DNA of 7,610 nt. Origin: Solirubrobacteraceae bacterium. GTDB lineage: Bacteria > Actinomycetota > Thermoleophilia > Solirubrobacterales > Solirubrobacteraceae. Positions 1 to 5,907 of the stretch are shown in pieces; positions within the stretch are counted from its first letter, which is position 1, and each line of letters begins with the position of its first letter. The DNA lies in contig JANJUA010000276.1 of NCBI GenBank assembly GCA_024710825.1, positions 1-7,610 of the forward strand, written 5' to 3'. A program made the position numbers and the translations under genes. A model generated the notes under the pieces. It was not told the origin of the DNA, made no database searches, and worked only from the letters and a program-made list of their open reading frames with translations.

Positions 1-1
1 G

Positions 2-649
<648 letters not shown>

Positions 650-683
650 CAACTTCCACCCTGCTGCCTCGTTGCAGCGGATC

Positions 684-687
684 GGAG
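684..687 (+). promoter_or_regulatory. Tightly spaced GGAG ribosome-binding site for the sugar-phosphate transferase
   Basis: GGAG lies only two bases before the ATG at 690, closer than the usual 5-9. It is still the only Shine-Dalgarno-like sequence near any candidate start. The in-frame TTG at 672, ATG at 762 and ATG at 792 have none, so ATG 690 is preferred, with reserve. Confidence 0.4.
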
Positions 688-689
688 CA

Positions 690-2228
690 ATGGCACACCA
701 GACAGCGCACCGCAGGCGCAAGACCGAAGAGGAGCCGCAGTCCGGCATCCCCTACGTCCGCATGCCCGCGTACGCGCCCTCCGGCGTCGACATGCGCCGC
801 AAGCGGCCTCCCGCGCTGTCGTTCCTGCTGCGGCTCGAGACGCTGCGGCGGCTGGCGCGGATCGCGTCGCTCATGGCGCTCGACCTCGCCGGGGTCTTCT
901 TCGCCATCTACACGGCGCTGGCGCTGAAGGCGGTCGTCTACGGCGAGCTCGACACGGCCGACGTGTGGCACCAGACGAAGGAGATCGTCTCCTTCGCCTA
1001 CCTGCTGACCGCGTTGCTGTTCGCGCGCTCCGGCCTCTACGCCGATCGCGCGGAGCGGCCGGGGATGACGCGGATCGTCGGCTCGCTGTTCCAGGTGATG
1101 GTCGTCGCGCTGCTGTTCGCGGTCATCAGCGGCGAGGAGTTCTCCAGCTACTACATCTTCTACGGCTCGCTGTTCTTCGCCGTCCTCTACGTGTCGGGCT
1201 TCCGGTACGCGTACGAGTGGCTCACGGGCGTGATCCTGCGCGCCGCCGGCTACCAGCGCCGCGCGGTGCTCGTCGGCTCGGGCAACCACATCGAGGCGGT
1301 CGCCCACGCGCTGGACGACGGCGGGCACACGCCGATCAACGTCGTCGGCTTCGTGTCGCTGAACCCGCGGCCCGACAACGGCCTGCGGTCGCTCGGCAGA
1401 TTCGACTCGCTGTCGGAGGTGCTGCGCACGCATCGGGTCGACGAGGTCATCATCGCCGACCCGGACTTCCCGCAGGAGAAGGCCGTCGACCTGGTCGACA
1501 AGTGCCACGGGATGGGCGTGCGGGTGCGGATCGCGCCGTCGACGATGGAGATCCTGGTCCATCGCGCGGAGTTCGTGCCCGGGCAGTCGGTCCCGCTGTT
1601 CGAGCTAAAGCCGCCCGTGTTCGAGGGCTTCGACTACGCGCTGAAGCGCACCTTCGACCTCGTCATCGCGACCCTGCTGCTGCTCGTCCTGAGCCCGTTC
1701 CTCGTGGCCTGCGCCGCCGCCGTGCGGCTCACGTCGCGCGGCCCCGTGCTCTACCACTCGATCCGGCCCGGCGTCGGCGGCCGGCGCTTCGCCTGCTTCA
1801 AGTTCCGCACGATGTACCACGGCGCCGACCGCCAGCAGGCCGAGCTCGAGGCGCTCAACGAGGCCGGCGGCGCGATCTTCAAGATCCGCGACGACCCGCG
1901 CGTCACCCCGGTCGGCCGCTTCCTGCGCCGCTTCTCGCTGGACGAGCTGCCGCAGCTGATGAACGTGCTGCGCGGCGAGATGTCGCTCGTCGGGCCGCGC
2001 CCGCTGCCCGAGCGCGACTACGAGCGCCTCGACGAGTGGCACAAGAAGCGCTACCTCGTGATGCCGGGGATCACCGGGCTGTGGCAGGTCTCCGGCCGCT
2101 CCGAGCTGGACTTCGACGACCTCGTCCGGCTGGACTTCCTCTACCTCGAGCGCTGGTCGGTCTTCCTGGATCTCACGATCCTCGTCAAGACGGTTCCCGC
2201 GGTGCTGACCCGCCGCGGCGCGTTCTGA
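690..2228 (+). CDS. Polyprenyl-phosphate sugar-1-phosphate transferase (WbaP/CpsE-type, glycan initiation)
   Basis: This 512-residue integral membrane enzyme starts exopolysaccharide assembly by moving a sugar-1-phosphate from a nucleotide sugar onto undecaprenyl phosphate. Residues 1-50 are hydrophilic. Four hydrophobic segments follow at about 58-79, 97-113, 130-147 and 155-175. A Rossmann-like CoA-binding-fold region at about 190-300 begins AVLVGSG. The catalytic bacterial sugar transferase domain spans about 315-512. It begins KRTFDLVIA with a fifth hydrophobic stretch ending in SPF, then has FKFRTM, the Asp418-Glu419 pair in SLDELPQLMNVLRGEMSLVG, the GPRPLPERD motif and PGITGLWQVSGRS. 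By homology with PglC the Asp-Glu dyad is catalytic. Length and order match full-length WbaP/CpsE-type enzymes. The frame stays open upstream to a GTG at 618, but that would overlap the preceding gene and add non-conserved residues. The sugar is unknown; the UDP-xylose gene upstream makes a sugar in the same pathway, not necessarily this enzyme's substrate. Confidence 0.93.
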   Translation: MAHQTAHRRRKTEEEPQSGIPYVRMPAYAPSGVDMRRKRPPALSFLLRLETLRRLARIASLMALDLAGVFFAIYTALALKAVVYGELDTADVWHQTKEIVSFAYLLTALLFARSGLYADRAERPGMTRIVGSLFQVMVVALLFAVISGEEFSSYYIFYGSLFFAVLYVSGFRYAYEWLTGVILRAAGYQRRAVLVGSGNHIEAVAHALDDGGHTPINVVGFVSLNPRPDNGLRSLGRFDSLSEVLRTHRVDEVIIADPDFPQEKAVDLVDKCHGMGVRVRIAPSTMEILVHRAEFVPGQSVPLFELKPPVFEGFDYALKRTFDLVIATLLLLVLSPFLVACAAAVRLTSRGPVLYHSIRPGVGGRRFACFKFRTMYHGADRQQAELEALNEAGGAIFKIRDDPRVTPVGRFLRRFSLDELPQLMNVLRGEMSLVGPRPLPERDYERLDEWHKKRYLVMPGITGLWQVSGRSELDFDDLVRLDFLYLERWSVFLDLTILVKTVPAVLTRRGAF

Positions 2229-2239
2229 CGGGCGCCGCG

Positions 2240-2245
2240 GGGTAG
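2240..2245 (+). promoter_or_regulatory. GGGTAG box before the SRPBCC gene (candidate leaderless -10 element)
   Basis: GGGTAG ends 10 bases before the GTG at 2256. There is no purine-rich Shine-Dalgarno sequence in the 27-base gap. The same hexamer sits 9 bases before two other starts in this window. I read it as a possible extended -10 element for a transcript starting at or next to the start codon. No convincing -35 is visible. Confidence 0.4.
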
Positions 2246-2255
2246 ACGGGCCTCC

Positions 2256-2738
2256 GTGGCCCGCACATCGACCTACGTCGCCGCCAGTCCCGACCGCGTC
2301 TTCGAGGTTCTCTCCGATCCGGAGTCCTACGCCTACTGGGTCGTCGGCGCCCAGAGGATCCGTGACGCCGACGCCGGCTTCCCCGCGCCCGGCACCCGCC
2401 TGCACCATCGCGTGGGCTTCGGCCCCCTGAAGGTCGAGGACCACACCACCGTGATCGCCGCGCGACCGCCCTACCGCATCGAGCTGAAGGCGAAGGCGCG
2501 CCCGCTCGGCACGGCGCGCGTGACGATGCTGATGCAGCCGCGCGGGACGGGCACGAACGTGACGATGCTCGAGGACCCGGGCGACGTGGTCACGAAGCTC
2601 GTGTTCAACCCGCTGACGCACCTGCTGGTCCGCGGGCGCAACGTCGAGTCGCTGCGCCGCCTCAAGGAGCTCGCGGAGCGCGCCACGGACGCAGGCGCCG
2701 GTCGCTCAGCAGCGCCCGCGCCGCCCCGCGCCCGCTGA
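2256..2738 (+). CDS. SRPBCC (START/polyketide-cyclase-like) family protein
   Basis: A 160-residue soluble protein with the layout of a single SRPBCC domain, a helix-grip fold with a deep hydrophobic ligand pocket. The N-terminal strand (TSTYVAASPDRVFEVLSDPESY) leads into the first helices and the aromatic YAYWV segment. Alternating strands follow (TRLHHRVGFGPLKVEDHTTV, YRIELKAKARPLGTARVTM, TNVTMLEDPG), and a long C-terminal helix starts around residue 117 and runs to about 145. This matches small actinobacterial SRPBCC or polyketide cyclase/dehydrase proteins; ligand and reaction cannot be read from sequence. The GTG start places the conserved first strand at the N-terminus. The last 15 or so residues are Ala/Pro/Arg-rich, look unstructured and lie antisense to the conserved end of the neighbouring oxidoreductase gene. 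It follows the transferase gene by 27 bases, so readthrough is possible, but a role in polysaccharide synthesis is not implied. Confidence 0.82.
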   Translation: MARTSTYVAASPDRVFEVLSDPESYAYWVVGAQRIRDADAGFPAPGTRLHHRVGFGPLKVEDHTTVIAARPPYRIELKAKARPLGTARVTMLMQPRGTGTNVTMLEDPGDVVTKLVFNPLTHLLVRGRNVESLRRLKELAERATDAGAGRSAAPAPPRAR

Positions 2739-4191
2739 CGCCGTGCACCGCGCCGCCGGGGTGGGTGGAGGCGCCGGCGACGTACAGGCCGCGCACCGGT
2801 GCCCGGTAGCGCACGAGCTCGGGGGCCGGTCGGAACACGAGCTGCTGGTCGAGCTCGTAGGACCCTCCGCCGAGCTCGCCGCCGACCATGCTCGGGTTCT
2901 CGCGCTCGGTCTGCCACGGCGCCCGGACCGCCCGGGCGAGCACCAGCCGCGCCCAGCCCGGGGCGAAGCGCTCGAGCTGCGCCTCGATGCGGGCGGCGAC
3001 CTCCTGGTCGTCGAGGTCGTAGCGCTGCGGCACGTGGCCGTAGACGTAGAGGGTGTGGCGGCCTTCGGGCGCGCGGGTGGGGTCGACCAGCGATTGCTGG
3101 CCCACGACGAGCGCGGGGCGCTCGGGCACGTCGCCGCGGCCCGCGGCGTAGGCCGCCGCGGCGAAGGCGTCGAGGTCCCCGCCCACGTGCACGACCGCCG
3201 ACTCGCGCGGCTCGGCCGCCGTCCAGGGCACCGGGCCCGAGAGCGCGTAGTCGAGCTTGAACGGCGCGGTGCCGTAGCGCCAGGCGCGCAGCCGTCGCTC
3301 GAGCCGCGGTGACAGCGCGCCCGGCGGCAGGAGGCGGGCGAGCAGCCCGGCGCTGACCGTGCTGACGACGGCGTCGGCGGGCAGCTCCTCGCCGCCGGCC
3401 AGGCGCACGCCGCGGAGGCGCCCGCCACGTACGAGGATCGTCTCGACCGTCGCCTCGCAGCGGATCCGCGCCCCCTCGCGCTCGGCGCGCCCGACGAGCG
3501 CGGCGGTGAGCCGGCCCATGCCGCCTCGCGGCAGCGGCCAGCCGTGCGAGTGGCCGAGGAGCTGAAGGATGAAGCCGAACGCGCCGCTCACCGTGGTCCA
3601 GGGCCCCAGGCCCGTGTGCTGGGCGGAGGCGGCGAGCCAGGCGGTCGCCCGGCGGTCGCCGTCGAACAGGTCGAGCCCGAGCGCCTCGACGGACCCGAGC
3701 ATCCGGCGGGTCCACTCGGGCAGGTCGCCGCGCAGCGCCGCCGCGAGCCGCAGCGGCCCGCGCACGGGCGGCAGCGGCGCGAGGAGCGACTCGACGAGCG
3801 GCGTGGCCAGCGGCAGCCAGCGCCGCATCGCCGCCCGCCAGCCGGGGCCGGCCGGTCCGAGCGACGCGACGGTCGCCTCGACGTCGCGATGCAGCGCGAT
3901 CGCCGTGCCGTCCTCGAACGGGTGCGCGAGCACCACCGGCGGGTTGCGCCACTCCAGCCCCTCGCGCTCGAGCTCCAGCTCGCGGATGGCCGGCGACGCG
4001 GCGGCCATCGGCACGAAGCCGGCATGCGGGTCGTGGACGAAGCCGGGCAGCGTCAGCTCCCGCGAGTCGGCGCCCCCGCCGGGGGCGGCGCCGTGCTCGA
4101 GGACGGTGACGTCGAGGCCCGCGGCGGCGAGGTGGATCGCGGCGACGAGCCCGTTGCTGCCGGCGCCGACGACGAGGACACGGGGGTTCAT
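2662..4191 (-). CDS. FAD-dependent oxidoreductase, PYROXD2/phytoene-desaturase-like (COG1233 type)
   Basis: A 509-residue flavoprotein of the amine oxidase/phytoene desaturase superfamily. The N-terminal dinucleotide-binding fold is clear: residues 5-32 hold VLVVGAGSNGL with the G9-x-G11-x-x-G14 pattern, and Glu32 ends the second strand where it would bind the FAD ribose. Next comes APGGGADSRE, the usual motif downstream of that Glu. A middle segment includes LPRGGMGRL, and NPSMVGGELGGGS is followed by the FAD-closing C-terminal motif GLYVAGASTHPGGAVHGVSG at about 468-487. The combination of the TLYVYGHVP, NPSMVGGELGGGS and C-terminal motifs resembles the PYROXD2-like branch rather than carotenoid CrtI, and no phytoene synthase gene is present, so I do not call it a carotenoid enzyme. 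Substrate is unknown. The ATG start lies 16 bases after the transporter gene's stop, suggesting co-transcription. It lacks a Shine-Dalgarno sequence but carries a GGGTAG box 9 bases upstream. Its 3' end overlaps the convergent SRPBCC gene by 77 bases. Confidence 0.88.
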   Translation of the reverse strand: MNPRVLVVGAGSNGLVAAIHLAAAGLDVTVLEHGAAPGGGADSRELTLPGFVHDPHAGFVPMAAASPAIRELELEREGLEWRNPPVVLAHPFEDGTAIALHRDVEATVASLGPAGPGWRAAMRRWLPLATPLVESLLAPLPPVRGPLRLAAALRGDLPEWTRRMLGSVEALGLDLFDGDRRATAWLAASAQHTGLGPWTTVSGAFGFILQLLGHSHGWPLPRGGMGRLTAALVGRAEREGARIRCEATVETILVRGGRLRGVRLAGGEELPADAVVSTVSAGLLARLLPPGALSPRLERRLRAWRYGTAPFKLDYALSGPVPWTAAEPRESAVVHVGGDLDAFAAAAYAAGRGDVPERPALVVGQQSLVDPTRAPEGRHTLYVYGHVPQRYDLDDQEVAARIEAQLERFAPGWARLVLARAVRAPWQTERENPSMVGGELGGGSYELDQQLVFRPAPELVRYRAPVRGLYVAGASTHPGGAVHGVSGRGAARALLSDRRLRPWRAPRAP

Positions 4192-4200
4192 GTGGGGCGC

Positions 4201-4206
4201 CTACCC
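4201..4206 (-). promoter_or_regulatory. GGGTAG box before the FAD oxidoreductase gene (candidate leaderless -10 element)
   Basis: On the minus strand GGGTAG ends 9 bases before the ATG at 4191, within the 16-base gap after the transporter stop codon. With the ATG adenine as +1, TA falls at -12/-11, the position of a -10 element. That would give the oxidoreductase its own leaderless transcript in addition to readthrough from upstream. Only position and recurrence support this. Confidence 0.45.
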
Positions 4207-4207
4207 G

Positions 4208-5428
4208 CTACGGGCCGCCCGGCCCCTCGCGGCGGCGCAGCGCGAGCAGGAACGGCAGGCTGAGCAGGATCGTCCCGCCGCAGACGAGCCACATGGCGGC
4301 ATAGCCGTCGGTCGAGCCGAACGGCCCGTGCAACGTCTCGATCGCGATCCCGGCGGCGGCCGGCCCGATCGCGGTGCCGATGCCGCGGCTGACGCTGTAG
4401 AAGCCCGTCAGCAGGCCGTGCTGCCCGTGCGGCATCAGCGGCTGCAGCAGGGCGTAGGGCAGCGACATGACCATCGCGCCGCCGAAGCCGACGACGACCA
4501 TCACCGGCACCAGGATCGCGATCGACTGGGTGAACGCCGGTACGAGCAGCCCGACGCCGTAGAACGGCAACGTGGCGGCGAGGACCCGGCTGCGCCCGTA
4601 GCGGTCGGCCAGCTTGCCGGTCAGCGGCGCCGCCAGCACGACGAGCAGCGCGACGCCGCCGATGATGCCGGCCGCCGCCGGCTCGCTGCGGTCCAGCCCC
4701 TTGACGACGTAGAGGAAGACGAACGTCTTCAGCGCCCCGAGCGACGCCTCCCAGCAGGCGTTGGCCGCGAAGTAGGAGCGCAGCACCGGCCGCGCGCGCA
4801 GCAGGGCGCGCAGCGTCGCCGGGTCCGCTCCCGCCGTCTCCGTGCGCCGCCCGCGGGCCATGCGCAGCGCCGGGCCGAGGAACGCGGCCATCGCGGCGGC
4901 GAAGATCCCGGCCGCCGCGAAGAACGCGACGTCGGTGCCGATGGCGACGAGCATTCCGCCGCCGACCAGTGCGAGCCCCGTGCCGAGCCCCCGCCACACC
5001 GCCTGGGTGCCCTGTGCTCGCGCCGCGATCTCGTCGGCCATGAGGTCCGGGTACAGGGCGCGGTAGGGCTCGTAGGCGACGAAGTAGGCGAGGAAGAACA
5101 GGACGACGGCGAGCGCGAGCGGCGTGAAGGAGCTCGAGAGCCCGATCGCGACGAGGCTCAGCGCCGCTACCGGCGTCGCCCAGGCGAGGAACGGCAGCCG
5201 CCGGCCGAGCTCGTCGGACCAGCGGCCGACGACGATCGGCAGCCACAGCGCGATGACGCCCTCCAGGCCGATCAGCAGCCCGATGACGGTCGTCGAGTCG
5301 AGGAAGCGGTCGGCGACGACGGGCACGTAGGTCGTGACGAACGTGATCGCCAGCGCCAGCGCCGCCGTCGGCAGCCCCAGCAGCACGAGGGTCCGGCGCT
5401 CGTCGGGCCGCAGCCTGCGCGCGCTCAC
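4208..5428 (-). CDS. MFS transporter, SLC45/GPH sugar-transporter-like
   Basis: A 406-residue polytopic inner-membrane protein with about 12 hydrophobic segments in two halves, the normal length for the major facilitator superfamily. The loop between helices 2 and 3 carries a motif-A-like VGRWSDELGRRLPF (residues 67-80), and the second half repeats it as GKLADRYGRSR (271-281). A further segment, EPYRALYPDLMADE at 120-133, resembles the PYRALLPD-type motif of SLC45/glycoside-pentoside-hexuronide relatives, so a sugar or similar organic solute is a reasonable guess; drug efflux cannot be excluded. The two halves are separated by a charged loop at about 190-210. The start is a GTG with only a weak GGGA-like sequence upstream; the first hydrophobic helix follows about 12 residues in, which suits this start. 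It stands 37 bases after the STAS gene and 16 bases before the FAD oxidoreductase gene, so transport and oxidation of one compound is possible but unproven. Confidence 0.88.
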   Translation of the reverse strand: MSARRLRPDERRTLVLLGLPTAALALAITFVTTYVPVVADRFLDSTTVIGLLIGLEGVIALWLPIVVGRWSDELGRRLPFLAWATPVAALSLVAIGLSSSFTPLALAVVLFFLAYFVAYEPYRALYPDLMADEIAARAQGTQAVWRGLGTGLALVGGGMLVAIGTDVAFFAAAGIFAAAMAAFLGPALRMARGRRTETAGADPATLRALLRARPVLRSYFAANACWEASLGALKTFVFLYVVKGLDRSEPAAAGIIGGVALLVVLAAPLTGKLADRYGRSRVLAATLPFYGVGLLVPAFTQSIAILVPVMVVVGFGGAMVMSLPYALLQPLMPHGQHGLLTGFYSVSRGIGTAIGPAAAGIAIETLHGPFGSTDGYAAMWLVCGGTILLSLPFLLALRRREGPGGP

Positions 5429-5431
5429 GGT

Positions 5432-5465
5432 CGCTTCAGTTCCCGGCGTCGGCGCCCGCGAAGCG
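5432..5465 (-). repeat. Interrupted inverted repeat filling the STAS-MFS gap
   Basis: CGCTTC at 5432-5437 and GAAGCG at 5460-5465 are perfect 6-base inverted arms. Nested within them, GGCG at 5445-5448 pairs with CGCC at 5453-5456 around a 4-base loop. As minus-strand RNA the structure begins right after the STAS stop codon and its 3' arm ends 3 bases before the transporter's GTG, so it could occlude ribosome entry or mark a processing site. The stem is interrupted and no U-run follows, so it is not a normal intrinsic terminator. Chance pairing in GC-rich DNA is possible. Confidence 0.35.
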
Positions 5466-5831
5466 TCAGCTCGAGTCCTGCGCCGCGATGCGCTTCAGCG
5501 CGGCCTCCCGATCAGCGGCGACGCCGAGGATGCTGTCGAGGCCGGTGACCTTCAGCGTCTGGCCGATGCCCCCGTCGACGTTGACGAGCACGAGCCCGCA
5601 GCCGAGCAGCCGCGCGCGCCGGTGCGCGGCGACCAGGGCGGCGAGGCCGCTGGAGTCCATGAACGTCGTCGCGGTGAGGTCGATGATCACGCCGCGCGCG
5701 GCCGTCTCGACCGCCGCGACGAGCATGCGCTTGAGCTCCCCGGCGCCGTAGAGGTCCACGGGTCCGCGGACGCACACCACCGTCACGCCGTCGTCGATGG
5801 TCTCCGTCGTCGCGTCGAACCGGTCTGTCAT
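5466..5831 (-). CDS. STAS-domain anti-sigma-factor antagonist (SpoIIAA/RsbV-like)
   Basis: A 121-residue single STAS domain. The decisive motif is TTFMDSSGLAALV at residues 55-67, containing D59-S60-S61-G62; in SpoIIAA and RsbV a serine of this motif is phosphorylated by the partner anti-sigma kinase, and the unphosphorylated form binds that kinase and frees the sigma factor. The N-terminal strand (VTVVCVRGPVDLYGAGELKRML) and the C-terminal LVLVNVDGGIGQTLKVTGLDSIL fit the fold, and total length is typical. No anti-sigma kinase, phosphatase or sigma factor gene lies in the window, so the partner is unknown. The frame stays open to an ATG at 5909, but that overlaps the start of the divergent gene and adds non-STAS residues. 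A GGAGG sequence favours the start at ATG 5831 or the adjoining in-frame GTG at 5834. It is the first gene of the three-gene minus-strand group, so it may be co-expressed with the transporter and oxidoreductase. Confidence 0.88.
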   Translation of the reverse strand: MTDRFDATTETIDDGVTVVCVRGPVDLYGAGELKRMLVAAVETAARGVIIDLTATTFMDSSGLAALVAAHRRARLLGCGLVLVNVDGGIGQTLKVTGLDSILGVAADREAALKRIAAQDSS

Positions 5832-5842
5832 CACGTGCGGGG

Positions 5843-5847
5843 CCTCC
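5843..5847 (-). promoter_or_regulatory. Shine-Dalgarno sequence GGAGG of the STAS gene
   Basis: GGAGG on the minus strand lies 8 bases before the GTG at 5834 and 11 bases before the ATG at 5831. The spacing slightly favours GTG; the consecutive GTG-ATG codons make the difference one residue. This is the only canonical, reasonably spaced ribosome-binding site I can see in the window. Confidence 0.6.
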
Positions 5848-5880
5848 CCTGCGCCTCCCGGCCCGAAACGAGCATTCGAT

Positions 5881-5904
5881 GTCCCACGGACCGGGTAGTC
5901 CCAC
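5881..5904 (+). repeat. Direct repeat GTCCCAC flanking the GGGTAG box
   Basis: GTCCCAC occurs at 5881-5887 and again at 5898-5904, 17 bases apart start to start, in the divergent region between the STAS and thiamine-diphosphate enzyme genes. The second copy shares its first G with the end of the GGGTAG box. A pair of short repeats around a putative -10 element could be a regulator binding site. Seven bases is short, so coincidence is possible. Confidence 0.3.
5893..5898 (+). promoter_or_regulatory. GGGTAG box before the thiamine-diphosphate enzyme gene (candidate leaderless -10 element)
   Basis: GGGTAG ends 9 bases before the ATG at 5908. There is no Shine-Dalgarno sequence between them. With the ATG adenine as +1, TA falls at -12/-11. 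The region is the divergent promoter region for this gene and the STAS gene, so a promoter here is expected. I see no GTTT-type or TTGACA-type -35 at the usual distance. Confidence 0.5.
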
Positions 5905-5907
5905 ACC

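Noticed and set aside
965..2245. A 426-codon plus-strand frame within the sugar-phosphate transferase gene
   Set aside because: It is an Arg/Ala/Pro-rich out-of-frame shadow of a gene whose own frame has membrane segments and the full catalytic domain.
2662..4191. A carotenoid biosynthesis locus, from the phytoene-desaturase-like protein
   Set aside because: No phytoene synthase, cyclase or other carotenoid gene is in the window, and internal motifs resemble the PYROXD2-like branch more than CrtI.
3569..5548. A 659-codon plus-strand open frame opposite the transporter and oxidoreductase genes
   Set aside because: The translation is low-complexity Arg/Pro/Ser/Asp-rich, spans two real genes and their gap, and shows no domain. 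It is a by-product of codon bias.
5840..5870. A SigB-type promoter (GTTT plus G-rich -10) for the STAS gene on the minus strand
   Set aside because: GTTTCG is present, but the matching -10 would be GGGGAG, a poor fit to GGGTAT. It coincides with the GGAGG ribosome-binding site, leaving almost no leader.
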